This document shows, piece after piece, positions 53,813 through 63,533 of a stretch of DNA of 64,000 nt; the first letter of the stretch is position 1; the number at the start of each line of letters is the position of its first letter. The stretch is from Moorena sp. SIOASIH. GTDB lineage: Bacteria > Cyanobacteriota > Cyanobacteriia > Cyanobacteriales > Coleofasciculaceae. Under the pieces are notes generated by a model. The model saw only the letters and a program-made list of their open reading frames with translations. It ran no database searches and had not been told where the DNA came from. The stretch lies in the NCBI RefSeq assembly GCF_010671925.1, contig NZ_JAAHIH010000001.1, positions 1,653,336-1,717,335 on the forward strand. The letters are read 5' to 3'. Position numbers and translations under genes: made by a program.

Positions 53813-54924
53813 AAATAGCTATTCTCTCTACAATTGAAAATTATGAGTGGGCAGGTACTGAAGAGGTGTGGGCTCAGTTTGCTAAGGTTGCTCTACAGGA
53901 AGGGCATCAAGTGATGGTTGCTGCCCACTGGCGAGTGGCACGTTCGACCCAAGCTCAATCACTCAAGGAATTAGGGCTACAAATCATAGAACGCAGACCC
54001 TTTCGCCCTACTCGTCTTTATTTGGCAAAGGAACGGTATTGGAGTGATATGGGCAAACTTCAACGGTTTCAGCCAGATGTTTTGCTGATTAACTCAGGTT
54101 CACTATTTGATGTTTTGCATTTGCCAGCCCTACGACAGTTTTGCGATCGCATTAGTGTTCCTAAAGTTTTCTTCTGTCATTTTGTGGCAGAGGGTTTAAT
54201 GCCTTGCGAGCGAGAGCGCGTCCGCAGTTTTGCCCAAACCATTCAAAATTGGGTATTTGTATCTAAGCACAACCATCAGTTAGCCCAGCGCCAACTAGCC
54301 CAACAATTCCATCACGCTGAGGTTATTGTTAACGCAGCAAGATTAAATTTGACCAAGCCTTTACCGTGGTCTTCCCAAGAAGTCCCTCAGCTAGGTTGTG
54401 TCGCGCGTTTGGAAACTCGCTGGAAGGGGCAAGATGTGTTGTTGGAAGTGCTAAGTCAGTCCCAGTGGCGCGATCGCCCTTGGCATCTTAATCTTTATGG
54501 TGTTGGAGCTGATCAAGACTATATTCAGCAATTGATTCAATATTCTCAATTGAGCGATCGCGTTACCTGTCATGGGTATATTCGAGATATTCAATCGGTG
54601 TGGCAACAAAACCATTTGATGGTAATGGCTAGTCGAGGGGAGGGAACTCCATTAGCTGTCCTAGAAGCAATGATGTGTGGTCGCCCAACGGTAACCACTG
54701 ACGTAGGGGGGAATCGAGAAATTTTAAGTGACGGAGAAACTGGTTTCATTGCAGAGACTGCAACTCCTTATTCATTCGGCAAGACCTTAGAAAAAGCCTG
54801 GGAAGAACGCGACTGCTGGTCTGCAATGGGATCTGCAGCACATGAAGTTGCTAAGCAATATGCCCAGTCAAACCCAGCTCAACAACTTCTCGATTATTTA
54901 GTAACTATCCCAACAAACTCATAA
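53809..54924 (+). CDS. Glycosyltransferase family 4
   Basis: A 371-residue GT-B enzyme. It starts MKIAILSTIENYEWAGTEEVW; the donor domain has GCVARLETRWKGQDVLLEVL and the nucleotide-sugar motif SRGEGTPLAVLEAMMCGRP (E-x7-E). GGNREILSDGETGFI is the typical C-terminal loop. It overlaps the acetyltransferase by 4 nt and is followed after 3 nt by the acyltransferase, so these form a tight operon. Confidence 0.93.
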   Translation: MKIAILSTIENYEWAGTEEVWAQFAKVALQEGHQVMVAAHWRVARSTQAQSLKELGLQIIERRPFRPTRLYLAKERYWSDMGKLQRFQPDVLLINSGSLFDVLHLPALRQFCDRISVPKVFFCHFVAEGLMPCERERVRSFAQTIQNWVFVSKHNHQLAQRQLAQQFHHAEVIVNAARLNLTKPLPWSSQEVPQLGCVARLETRWKGQDVLLEVLSQSQWRDRPWHLNLYGVGADQDYIQQLIQYSQLSDRVTCHGYIRDIQSVWQQNHLMVMASRGEGTPLAVLEAMMCGRPTVTTDVGGNREILSDGETGFIAETATPYSFGKTLEKAWEERDCWSAMGSAAHEVAKQYAQSNPAQQLLDYLVTIPTNS

Positions 54925-54927
54925 AAA

Positions 54928-56013
54928 GTGGATAATAAATTTAATTCACCAAAAGAGCCAAAATCGAATCAGAACAATAAACACAACCATCATAAACAAG
55001 GGTTTCTTGAATCGATTCACCTCATGAGAGGATTGGCTGCTGCATTAGTGCTAATTGACCACACCTTCGGGTGGATCGATCTAGGTATTTTGTCTGCTGT
55101 CATTGCTCCCATAGATGGTCATGGTCAGGTTGGAGTCACAATATTTTTTGTTATTTCTGGCTTTATCTTGCCCTATTCTATGTTATCAAAATATAAACTA
55201 AAGCACTACACTACCTTTATTGCCAAGCGTCTGATTCGGCTAGATCCTGTTTATTATGTTGCTATATTATTTTCTATACTATTACTTTATGTAAAAACGC
55301 GCTTATCAGCCAATGGTGTTCCTTGGGAATTAGATTGGGGACAGTTATTTGCTCACTTTCTTTATTTCATTCCTTTTACAAATTATAAATGGTTAAATGA
55401 GGCTTTTTGGACTTTAGGTATTGAGTTTCAGTTTTATTTACTGCTAGGTCTTATTTTCCCCTTGATTAAATATGCTATTAGAGAGCATAGTCGGTTATTT
55501 TGTATTTTGAGTATTTTATTAGCAATTTTAGCTCTCAATCTAAGTGCGTTAGCTGCTGGCATCGGATTTAAAATCGTACCATACCTGGCTTTATTTATCT
55601 TGGGAATACTCAGCTTTGGGTATTACATTAAGTGGCTAAAAACTAGCGATTTTTGGGTGACTAGTTTTCTGGTGGTGATAATTTATTCTCTAAGTCCTGC
55701 CGGTGATGTGAGTAAGAGCCTAGTAGCAGCCATATCAGTTTTAGCGATAATTTTTTGGCAAGCACCAGTAATCAAGCTAAGATTTTTGGGTACTATTTCC
55801 TATTCCCTTTATGTAATTCATTATCCTATTACTGCTTTTATAAATGGAAATGTTGGTAAAACTTTAGTTGAAAAAGGTGGTATTTGGTCATCAATACCTT
55901 GGATTTTTCCTATGGCTAGCCTAAGTATATCCTTGCTAGCAGCTTGGATGATGTACTTACTAATTGAAGTACCTACTATGAAACTAGCGAAGAAAATTCG
56001 CTATCAAAGTTAA
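54928..56013 (+). CDS. Acyltransferase 3 family membrane protein (O-acyltransferase)
   Basis: A 361-residue protein from GTG 54928 with about ten membrane segments. The family start SIHLMRGLAAALVLIDHTFG holds the essential Arg and His; VGVTIFFVISGFILPYSM and FIAKRLIRLDPVYYVAIL follow. It transfers acyl groups to extracytoplasmic sugars of the growing glycan (ExoZ/OafA type without SGNH). Its end, EVPTMKLAKKIRYQS, resembles the 15-codon remnant at 56044. Confidence 0.9.
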   Translation: MDNKFNSPKEPKSNQNNKHNHHKQGFLESIHLMRGLAAALVLIDHTFGWIDLGILSAVIAPIDGHGQVGVTIFFVISGFILPYSMLSKYKLKHYTTFIAKRLIRLDPVYYVAILFSILLLYVKTRLSANGVPWELDWGQLFAHFLYFIPFTNYKWLNEAFWTLGIEFQFYLLLGLIFPLIKYAIREHSRLFCILSILLAILALNLSALAAGIGFKIVPYLALFILGILSFGYYIKWLKTSDFWVTSFLVVIIYSLSPAGDVSKSLVAAISVLAIIFWQAPVIKLRFLGTISYSLYVIHYPITAFINGNVGKTLVEKGGIWSSIPWIFPMASLSISLLAAWMMYLLIEVPTMKLAKKIRYQS

Positions 56014-56043
56014 AAAACTATGGATACGTATTAAAATTAATCT

Positions 56044-56091
56044 ATGGCAGAAGCTCCTACAATTAAAGTAGCGAAAATTATCAAGTATTAA
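56044..56091 (+). pseudogene. Tail remnant of a second acyltransferase gene
   Basis: ATG to TAA encodes MAEAPTIKVAKIIKY, closely parallel to the C-terminus of the preceding protein (IEVPTMKLAKKIRYQS). The E-x-P-T-x-K-x-A-K-x-I-x-Y spacing is the same. The simplest reading is the 3' tail left after deletion of a paralogous copy. Confidence 0.6.
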
Positions 56092-56129
56092 TTCCAATAT
56101 TTTTTATTATAAAAATTTATAACAATTAC

Positions 56130-56795
56130 ATGGATTTAAAAAAATATGGTAATGTAATTAATCACCAAATATATTATTTTTTAATTCATAACTTAAATTT
56201 TTCTGTAATTTCAGATGATTGTTGGGGCGGACAAATATATCGCGATATAGGGAGGCATTACTTAACACCATTTGTTGGTACATTCATCAATCCAGAGGAC
56301 TACTTAAAGCTGTGCATAAATCTTCAGGACTATCTTCTATTGCCATTGCACTTTATAGAAAGTAACAAGTGTAGACCTGGAGAAGATAGTCCTTTCCCAA
56401 TAGCGATGCTCGGTGATATAGAGATTAATTTTATGCACTATAATAGCCGAGAAGAAGCTTTGCAGAAGTGGACAAGACGTATTCAGCGCGTTAATTTTGA
56501 TAATGTCTTCTTTAAAATTGACTTTGAACGTCAAGGACCTTATGGAAAACGCCCCTACAACACCACAGATATCCGCAATTGGAATCACCTCAGATTTTCG
56601 AATTCAATTGCTATTACTTCACAGAAACAATCTGGAATTTTCCAAAGCCTATATTTACCAGAACATCACCCTAATGCAGTGATTACCTACTGGCGTTCTA
56701 GAAGGCATTTTTCATTAGTTAATTGGTTAAACAAAGGAGAAATTAATAACACATTAAGCAACTGTATTGTGTCTTACTTTTTACCAAAAAATTAG
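56130..56795 (+). CDS. DUF1919 exopolysaccharide-biosynthesis-type protein
   Basis: A 221-residue protein. LNFSVISDDCWGGQIYRDIG, YLTPFVGTFINPEDYLKLC and PIAMLGDIEINFMHYNSREEALQKW with RRIQRVNFDNVFFK are the conserved blocks of the DUF1919 family, found in capsule and exopolysaccharide clusters. The catalytic role is not established; a glycosyltransferase or phosphotransferase-like function has been suggested by context only. The next gene starts 49 nt after its stop (ATG 56845). Confidence 0.88.
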   Translation: MDLKKYGNVINHQIYYFLIHNLNFSVISDDCWGGQIYRDIGRHYLTPFVGTFINPEDYLKLCINLQDYLLLPLHFIESNKCRPGEDSPFPIAMLGDIEINFMHYNSREEALQKWTRRIQRVNFDNVFFKIDFERQGPYGKRPYNTTDIRNWNHLRFSNSIAITSQKQSGIFQSLYLPEHHPNAVITYWRSRRHFSLVNWLNKGEINNTLSNCIVSYFLPKN

Positions 56796-56844
56796 TGTTA
56801 TTCTAGAGAATAAAGAATTTATCATATTTTATAAATTATCCTGT

Positions 56845-57855
56845 ATGGTAAAAGTTTCCGTCATTATCCCTAACTACAATCGCGAGACTTTAGTTGGCGA
56901 CACTATTGAAAACATGCTTCGTCAGAGTCTGCCACCCCATGAAGTAATTGTAGTAGATGATGGTTCAACTGATAACTCAGTTAGTGTAATCAAAAAATTT
57001 GGTAACCGAGTAACGCTAATTGAGCAAACAAATCAAGGACCAAGTGCAGCGAGAAACTTGGGTTTAAAGGTTGCCTCTGGAGACTTTATTCAGTTTATGG
57101 ACAGTGATGATTTAGCTTCCCTTAATAAGCTAGAAGTGCAAGCTAGAGTATTACAGGAGCAAGAGGCAGATATTGTTTATGGTGCTTGGACTAAAGCTTG
57201 GCTGACGAATGGTCAAGTAAAATTACAAGATGTGGTACTACAGCAAGCTCCTTTACCGTCCCATCAACATCCCCTGTTCTGGTTTTTAACTTCTTGGTCA
57301 ATGGTATTTCAACAATGCCTAGTACGCAAATCCTTACTAGATAGAATCGGAGGTTACCGCGAAGACCTAAGACTGTATGAAGATGGAGAACTCTTTGTAC
57401 GTATGCTATTAGCTGGAGCTAAACTTGTCCATGAATCAGAAACTCTCACTCTCTACAGGTTAGAAGATCATGGTAAACTAACAGCATCTGGCAGCCAACA
57501 ACATAGAAAAATACTAGATAAAGCTCGCTTTCATATTCTAATTGCCAACTTGCTGAAGCAAGAACCAGCATTCAGTAAAATTCTGACCCATCCTGAATTT
57601 AGAGCCAATGCTTGGTCTAGCCTTAAAGACTTAGAAAAATTTCCAAATAACTCGGATAGTTTGTCCCATTCTCTAAAAGATTTTTTAGGTCAAGAAAATT
57701 TACTGTTACTGAGTATAATCAACTGGCTGCGCCAAAAAAGTAAAGGAATACAATATCGTCTTAAAGGTCATCGATGGTCTCATGGTTATCAAGCATATCC
57801 TCTTACAGCCAAACAACAAAAACTTATAGAAAAATTGGGATTTTCTGTTTCCTAA
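56845..57855 (+). CDS. Glycosyltransferase family 2
   Basis: ATG 56845 begins MVKVSVIIPNYNRETLVGDT; the frame is open further upstream, but that part overlaps DUF1919 and lacks homology. The 336 residues have VVDDGSTDNSVS, FMDSDDLASLNK (D-x-D) and LYEDGELFVRML (acidic ED motif). It is a GT-A inverting transferase adding one sugar; cytoplasmic or peripheral. It lies 9 nt before the next gene. Confidence 0.92.
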   Translation: MVKVSVIIPNYNRETLVGDTIENMLRQSLPPHEVIVVDDGSTDNSVSVIKKFGNRVTLIEQTNQGPSAARNLGLKVASGDFIQFMDSDDLASLNKLEVQARVLQEQEADIVYGAWTKAWLTNGQVKLQDVVLQQAPLPSHQHPLFWFLTSWSMVFQQCLVRKSLLDRIGGYREDLRLYEDGELFVRMLLAGAKLVHESETLTLYRLEDHGKLTASGSQQHRKILDKARFHILIANLLKQEPAFSKILTHPEFRANAWSSLKDLEKFPNNSDSLSHSLKDFLGQENLLLLSIINWLRQKSKGIQYRLKGHRWSHGYQAYPLTAKQQKLIEKLGFSVS

Positions 57856-57864
57856 CCATTTCCG

Positions 57865-59112
57865 ATGTCAAACACTGCAAATACTTTATTAATCGTTGAA
57901 GAAGCCCTCAGAGATCTCAAAGCCCACTGGTTCGAGTATATTAAAACCATTACTCAAGCTGCGGAAGCCCAGGGATGGCAAGTTCAGGTTGGTGCTCACC
58001 ACGATGTCGTTCCAGAAATTTGCCAAGAATTAAAAGTTTTTCCCCTGTTTCGTTACGCTCGATATCTAGACAACCAGAAAAAAAAGTTACCGGGTGAGAG
58101 ATATTATGGCTTTTTGCTCCATAGTTGGCGATGTTTAGTTGTTCTCGTGCCCCTACTAGGGAAACAGCCCCGTTATGAGCATATTTTTGTGCCTACGGTT
58201 TTGATACATCATCTGCTGGCTTGGTGGATGATTATGACATTTCATCCTCAAAGACCTCAGCATTTAACCCTATTTTTTGTAGCCAATCCGGGGATTTGGG
58301 ATCGTAATATTCAGAAGTCAATCTTACCATCATCTCCCCTCCTAGGAATTCAACGCTTCCTACTCCGCCGTTTTCAGAAGCTAGTGGCACAAGGAACAGT
58401 TACCTTGGCTGTGGAAACCAAGGGAGCAAAACGGGAGTTTGAGGAACTAACTAATTTACCGTTCCAGCTTTTCCCCCATCCTGTACCTCAGTTAACAGAA
58501 TCTAGCCCACTATCAATTAGATTATCATCAACTCAAGAATCATCCAGTGCCCCCACCTTTGCTTGCTACGGTTTTGCGAGATATGAGAAGGGTTCTGATA
58601 TGTTCAAAACAGCCATTGAGCAACTCTTGAGTCAACAGCAAGACATTCCGGTTCAATTCTGTATTCAATGGGTTGAACCTTTTAGCTTACCCGATGGCAG
58701 TATCTGTGAGCCTGGTTCCCTACTGCGCCAACATCCCCAGGTGACAATAATTGATCGCCCTCTCCAATCCCATGACTATCAGACTTTACTGAGCAAGACC
58801 GACTGCATGATTTTACCCTATCGCAATAGTTCTTACCATGCTCGTGTTTCCCGCGTAGCCATTGAGGCTGTATGTTTGGGAATTCCCCTGATTTACACTA
58901 AAGGGGGCTGGCTAGAAGAAATTGTTAGTGAGTTTGGTAGTGGGATTGGTATTGAGGATGAGTGTACACAAGAGCTAACCCAAGCAATTATTACCCTTGG
59001 AGAAAATTTAGCTGAATATACTCAACTTGCTCTAGGAAAAAGGGCAAAAGCTCAACAATACTTCTCACCAGCAAATTTCTGTCAGCAACTTTTGTCCCCG
59101 AATAAGATTTAA
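57865..59112 (+). CDS. Glycosyltransferase family 4-like protein
   Basis: A 415-residue GT-B protein. The donor domain starts CYGFARYEKGSDMFKTAI; PYRNSSYHARVSRVAIEAVC is the sugar-nucleotide site (the usual E-x7-E is degenerate, E at AIEAV). KGGWLEEIVSEFGSGIGIED is the family C-terminal loop. The N-terminal LLIVEEALRDLKAHWFEYIK is atypical, so the acceptor is hard to guess. It is tightly packed (2 nt) against the next gene. Confidence 0.82.
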   Translation: MSNTANTLLIVEEALRDLKAHWFEYIKTITQAAEAQGWQVQVGAHHDVVPEICQELKVFPLFRYARYLDNQKKKLPGERYYGFLLHSWRCLVVLVPLLGKQPRYEHIFVPTVLIHHLLAWWMIMTFHPQRPQHLTLFFVANPGIWDRNIQKSILPSSPLLGIQRFLLRRFQKLVAQGTVTLAVETKGAKREFEELTNLPFQLFPHPVPQLTESSPLSIRLSSTQESSSAPTFACYGFARYEKGSDMFKTAIEQLLSQQQDIPVQFCIQWVEPFSLPDGSICEPGSLLRQHPQVTIIDRPLQSHDYQTLLSKTDCMILPYRNSSYHARVSRVAIEAVCLGIPLIYTKGGWLEEIVSEFGSGIGIEDECTQELTQAIITLGENLAEYTQLALGKRAKAQQYFSPANFCQQLLSPNKI

Positions 59113-59114
59113 AG

Positions 59115-60266
59115 ATGAAGTTACTTTACTATTCTCCTGCTAGCTATGGAGGACTAGCTGACTATGCCCATTACCAAGCTAATGCCCTTGTATCTGCTGG
59201 CGCAGAGGTAACGTTACTGACTACGCCCAACTATCCCGTAGGTAGGGGAGAAGCCTATGAGATTGTACCGATTTTGGATGATACCACGGCAAGTCCTGGG
59301 GTGCATAAACCAATGCCCAAGGTTCTTAAAGCAGGCTATCTTTCCTATAATCTGCTCACCAATATTGCTAGATTAACCCGTTTTATTGAAGAACATCGGT
59401 TTTGTCACGTCTTAATGGGTTCTTACCTGGAATACCTTGCTCCTTTGTGGGCACATCGCCTGAGGCGATTAGCCAATCGGGGAGTGGTATTTGGTGCAGT
59501 AGTCCATGATCCCGTGCGAGATTTTGTTCTGGGGCCTCAATGGTGGCATCGTTGCTCTATTGCAGCAGGCTATTCGTTTCTGCGGGAGGCATTTGTTCAT
59601 GAAGCAATTGATTTAGATACGGTTCGCCCTATGCCTCAACTGCGCACAACAGTTATTCCTTGTGGTAGTTTTGAGCTTCCCCCAGCAAATCAATCTAGGG
59701 AAAAAACATGCAACTCACTTGATCTACCTCCAGAGGCTAAGGTGATGTTGTCCTTTGGCCATATTCGTCCTAACAAGAATCTCAACTTGGTAATTGAAGC
59801 GATGGCTCGTGTCCCTGATGTATATTTAGTAGTCGCGGGTAAAGAACAGTCTTCTAGTCAGCAACTTGCTCGTCGTTATCAAGAACTAGCTCAGGAATTG
59901 GGTGTAGCAGATCGCTGTCGCTGGCAGATTGGCTTTATTCCCGAAGGGGAAATTCCCAATCTCTTTGACATGAGTGATTTAATTTTGTTGACATATGATC
60001 AGACATTCCACTCTGCTAGTGCTGTTTTAAGCGTTGCCACACACCATCATAAACTTTGCTTGGCTTCTAGTGGAGAAGGACCTTTGAAAGAGGTAGTGAA
60101 AAAATATCAACTGGGGTTGTGGGTTGAGCCTAATAGTGTAACAGCGATTGTCGAGGGCTTAAAGTCATGGCTGGAAACGCCAGTTAAACCTTGCTGGGAA
60201 GAGTATTTTCGGGACAATTCTTGGCATAAAAATGCCCAGATTGTTCTTAGTGTTTTAAAAACTTAA
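59115..60266 (+). CDS. Glycosyltransferase family 4-like protein
   Basis: A 383-residue GT-B enzyme. MKLLYYSPASYGGLADYAHY with the Gly loop for the acceptor domain, LSFGHIRPNKNLNLVIEAM for the donor domain, then GFIPEGEIPNLFDMSDLIL and LLTYDQTFHSASAVLSVATH at the sugar-nucleotide site. It is transcribed with its neighbours. Confidence 0.87.
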   Translation: MKLLYYSPASYGGLADYAHYQANALVSAGAEVTLLTTPNYPVGRGEAYEIVPILDDTTASPGVHKPMPKVLKAGYLSYNLLTNIARLTRFIEEHRFCHVLMGSYLEYLAPLWAHRLRRLANRGVVFGAVVHDPVRDFVLGPQWWHRCSIAAGYSFLREAFVHEAIDLDTVRPMPQLRTTVIPCGSFELPPANQSREKTCNSLDLPPEAKVMLSFGHIRPNKNLNLVIEAMARVPDVYLVVAGKEQSSSQQLARRYQELAQELGVADRCRWQIGFIPEGEIPNLFDMSDLILLTYDQTFHSASAVLSVATHHHKLCLASSGEGPLKEVVKKYQLGLWVEPNSVTAIVEGLKSWLETPVKPCWEEYFRDNSWHKNAQIVLSVLKT

Positions 60267-60292
60267 ACAAATCTGCCTATAAGTCCTAATCA

Positions 60293-60832
60293 GTGAATCC
60301 TAAAATTATTGCAGGTAGTTTGCTCAACTATCACTACAACCATTGCCTTAGTAACTGTCCCTCCCGTAAAATCCGCATTGCTTACCTCAAGGCATATTTA
60401 GCTAGGCTAGGAAAGGAAACATCGGTTCAAATGGGCTGTCGCTTTCTTAACGGGCGTAAAGTCTATTTGGGCGATCGCAACGTAATTAACTTTGGTTGTT
60501 TATTGGATGGTCGCCATTATCAAATTCACACTGGTAACGATGTTTCTATTGGTCCAGAGGCAACAATTTTAACCTTAGGACATAATCCCCAATCCCCTAG
60601 TTTTGCCGATCGAGGTGGAGATGTCATTATTGGCGATCGCGTTTGGATTGCTTATCGAGCTATTATTTTACCTTCAGTAAAAATAGGAGAAGGTGCGGTA
60701 ATTGGTGCAGGGTCAGTAGTCACTAAAGATGTGGAACCCTACACCGTTGTGGCAGGTAATCCCGCTAGATTTATTAAGAAGCGAAATCCCGAGTTAGACT
60801 ATCAATTACATTACCACCCATGGCTCCTGTAA
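60293..60832 (+). CDS. Hexapeptide-repeat acetyltransferase
   Basis: A 179-residue left-handed beta-helix enzyme starting at GTG 60293. [37 protein letters not shown] (His in GHNPQ), [20 protein letters not shown] and [20 protein letters not shown] are hexapeptide coils, ending [13 protein letters not shown]. It O-acetylates a sugar. Its 3' end overlaps the SGNH hydrolase gene by 13 nt, so the pair may act on the same acetyl group. Confidence 0.92.
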   Translation: MNPKIIAGSLLNYHYNHCLSNCPSRKIRIAYLKAYLARLGKETSVQMGCRFLNGRKVYLGDRNVINFGCLLDGRHYQIHTGNDVSIGPEATILTLGHNPQSPSFADRGGDVIIGDRVWIAYRAIILPSVKIGEGAVIGAGSVVTKDVEPYTVVAGNPARFIKKRNPELDYQLHYHPWLL

Positions 60833-61500
60833 AAAAGACTAAAAAACCTTTCGGCTATGGCATTATTTTATTTCCTTGGCTCGGACTTATTTTAGTTTCA
60901 CCAATTTTAGGGACTTTAGCAATTAACAAATATCCACGCAATGCCATCCTAGAAACATGGTCACATTGGCTATCTGAACAACGCAATGCTACTGCTGTAT
61001 TTTGTGGTGACTCACTAGCAGCTGGAGGTGGACATTGGGGACCTAGAGTTGGTCTTGGGTATTTTACCACTCGGAATCTGGCTGGGAATGGATACACCAT
61101 TCGACAAACTATTTCACAAGTTAAAAAAGCAAATATATACCAACCCAAATGGATTATTGTTGCAGCAGGTACAAATGATGCATTTTCTATACTCGATGAA
61201 CGTCAAACTATTGAAGATTCAATATTAGATTTTAGCAAACTAATCAATTCAACTCAATCTTCTCTAATTTTGACTCTTCCACCTCCCACAAGAAGACCTG
61301 AAGTCAACGATATTCTTATGAAGCTGCGTAAAGAAATGATTCGTGTTGCTCAATCATCTAATCTTCAAATTATTGATTCTTGGTCAGAATTTATTGATGA
61401 TGAAGGTTTACTTAAAAAAGAAATGACAACAGATGGTGTGCATCTAACTGATAAAGCCTACGAAATTTGGTCACAAAAAATTCAGATTCAGATGCTCTAG
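60820..61500 (+). CDS. SGNH/GDSL-type hydrolase with N-terminal membrane anchor
   Basis: A 226-residue protein. [20 protein letters not shown] near the N-terminus is a membrane anchor. SGNH blocks are complete: [12 protein letters not shown] (Ser), NLAGNGYT (Gly/Asn), VAAGTNDAF (Asn) and [11 protein letters not shown] (Asp, His). It probably removes or transfers acyl groups on the glycan at the periplasmic face, balancing the acetyltransferases. It overlaps the upstream acetyltransferase. Confidence 0.9.
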   Translation: MAPVKKTKKPFGYGIILFPWLGLILVSPILGTLAINKYPRNAILETWSHWLSEQRNATAVFCGDSLAAGGGHWGPRVGLGYFTTRNLAGNGYTIRQTISQVKKANIYQPKWIIVAAGTNDAFSILDERQTIEDSILDFSKLINSTQSSLILTLPPPTRRPEVNDILMKLRKEMIRVAQSSNLQIIDSWSEFIDDEGLLKKEMTTDGVHLTDKAYEIWSQKIQIQML

Positions 61501-61530
61501 AAAGATTTAGTTTGCTATATAACAATTAAC

Positions 61531-62247
61531 ATGGAATTATCATATTTAGACTTCTGCCCAAGTCTCAAGAACATTATCGCAACGGGGAAAAGTATTGATG
61601 AAAATAACAACACTATCCCTGTGTCAGGTTTATCAAGTATTAACAATATCAAGGTACTGCGAGAAATTATTCTCGCTAAACGTCCCCAGAAAACCCTAGA
61701 AATCGGCTTAGCTTATGGAGGAAGTGCACTAGCTATTCTTTCAAGCCTTCAAGAAATTCACAAAGATAACAACTTTCTGCATACAGCCATAGACCCTTTT
61801 CAGAAAAAATCTTGGAAAAATAGTGCCTTGGCTGTGTTAGAAGCGGAAAATCTAAGTCAACGATTTAGGTTTATTGAAGATTTTTCTTATTTAAGCTTGC
61901 CTCAACTAGTAAAATCACAAGAAAAATTTGATCTTATTTATGTTGACGGTTCCCATTTGTTTGAAGACGTATTTATAGATTTTTATTATTCCACACTTTT
62001 ACTCAAAAAAGACGGAATTATTATGTTTGATGATTGCACTGATAGCCATGTACATAAGCTGATTAGGTTTATCAAAACTAACTATTCTGATTTACTAGCT
62101 AGCTTTTCTTTAGAGAAATATACTCAGAAAAGTTTTTTGAAGAAAATAGTGAATAGATTGGGATACAGACAAATGGAGGCTTTTAAACTGATTGGGACTC
62201 CTCCAAGAGGTGCTGAAGCGTGGAATTCAAAATTGAAATCATTCTAG
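61531..62247 (+). CDS. Class I SAM-dependent methyltransferase
   Basis: A 238-residue protein of the Methyltransf_24 type. Motif I is LEIGLAYGGSALAIL, the acidic residue follows at AIDPF, and FDLIYVDGSHLFEDVFIDF and GIIMFDDCTD are the post-motif segments typical of macrocin/sugar O-methyltransferase relatives. It probably methylates a glycan sugar. It is encoded between the SGNH hydrolase (30 nt) and the last glycosyltransferase. Confidence 0.87.
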   Translation: MELSYLDFCPSLKNIIATGKSIDENNNTIPVSGLSSINNIKVLREIILAKRPQKTLEIGLAYGGSALAILSSLQEIHKDNNFLHTAIDPFQKKSWKNSALAVLEAENLSQRFRFIEDFSYLSLPQLVKSQEKFDLIYVDGSHLFEDVFIDFYYSTLLLKKDGIIMFDDCTDSHVHKLIRFIKTNYSDLLASFSLEKYTQKSFLKKIVNRLGYRQMEAFKLIGTPPRGAEAWNSKLKSF

Positions 62248-62312
62248 TCTAATTATCAATAAATTATCACAATAAACTTTGCAGGTATAAATCTTTTTAT
62301 CTCAATATATTT

Positions 62313-63533
62313 GTGTTTAAACAATCTCATCAGTGGATTTGCCTTCAAGTTGGAGCAAGAGAACATTACGCAATCCCCAGATCCCTACATCAACAGGGTA
62401 ACCTATCTCACCTAATCACAGACGCCTGGATTACTCCCGACTCTTTCCTCAACTATCTACCCAAAAACCTGCTCACCAGTTTACGCGATCGCTTCCACCC
62501 AGATCTTGCTCAAGCATCCACTCACACCTTTACCAATTCCTTAATTCAGCTAGAAATCCAGCAACGTCTGCAAAAAGTGCGTGGTTGGGAGCAAATCATT
62601 GCCCGTAATCACTGGTTTCAACAAAACGCTGTCAACTATCTGGCAAAAATTGCTCCAAAATTTAATAAACCTCCCATCCTCTTTACTTACAGCTACGCAG
62701 CCTTAGATCTATTACAATTTGCCAAAGCTCAAGGGTGGCGCACTGTCCTCGGACAAATAGATCCAGGAATTGTGGAAGAAAAAATTGTTGCCCAAGCCCA
62801 CCGCCAACATCCCCATTATCATTCAACCTGGCAACCAGCACCCCCAGACTATTGGACTAACTGGCAAAAAGAATGTCACCTAGCAGACCGGATTTTAGTT
62901 AACTCCACCTGGTCTAGCCAAGCCCTACAACAAGTTGGGGTACCCTCACAGAAAATTGCCGTAATTCCCTTAGCTTACCAACCACCTACCCAACCTCAAG
63001 GCTTTGTGCGCACCTATCCAGAACACTTTTCCCCTCAGCGTCCCCTCAGAGTGCTGTTCCTCGGACAAGTTATCCTACGTAAAGGTATCTTTCCCCTGCT
63101 GGAAGCAGCTAGATTATTACAACAGGAACCCATTGAATTTCAGATTGTAGGATCCCTAGGGATTACCCTCACCCCAGCCCAACAAAACTTGCCAAATGTG
63201 CGCTGGATTGGTTCCGTTCCCCGCAGTGCCACCAGCCAGTATTATCAACAAGCAGATGTATTTCTCTTCCCTACCCTTTCCGATGGCTTTGGTTTAACTC
63301 AACTAGAAGCTCAAGCTTGGAAATTACCCCTGATAGTATCCCGATATTGTGGAGAAGTGGTGAAAGATCAAGAGAATGGCTTGATCTTACCAGAGGTTTC
63401 AGGAGAAGCAATTTCTCAAACCTTGCAATGGTGTCTTAATCACCCCCAACAATTGCAGTATTTTGCTCAAAACTCCACAAATCTCTCTCAATTTAGTTTG
63501 TCCCAACTCCAACAAAATCTGCAACATATATAG
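62313..63533 (+). CDS. Glycosyltransferase family 4, stop codon from MITE
   Basis: A 406-residue GT-B protein from GTG 62313. The donor domain has VLFLGQVILRKGIFPLLEAA and the motif FPTLSDGFGLTQLEAQAWK (classical DGFG...E). VNSTWSSQALQQVGVP marks the hinge. The last codons are CAT ATA TAG; the TAG (63531-63533) lies in the TATAGC end of a MITE starting at 63529. The expected C-terminal helix (SLSQLQQNLQHI) is present, so little is lost. Confidence 0.9.
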   Translation: MFKQSHQWICLQVGAREHYAIPRSLHQQGNLSHLITDAWITPDSFLNYLPKNLLTSLRDRFHPDLAQASTHTFTNSLIQLEIQQRLQKVRGWEQIIARNHWFQQNAVNYLAKIAPKFNKPPILFTYSYAALDLLQFAKAQGWRTVLGQIDPGIVEEKIVAQAHRQHPHYHSTWQPAPPDYWTNWQKECHLADRILVNSTWSSQALQQVGVPSQKIAVIPLAYQPPTQPQGFVRTYPEHFSPQRPLRVLFLGQVILRKGIFPLLEAARLLQQEPIEFQIVGSLGITLTPAQQNLPNVRWIGSVPRSATSQYYQQADVFLFPTLSDGFGLTQLEAQAWKLPLIVSRYCGEVVKDQENGLILPEVSGEAISQTLQWCLNHPQQLQYFAQNSTNLSQFSLSQLQQNLQHI

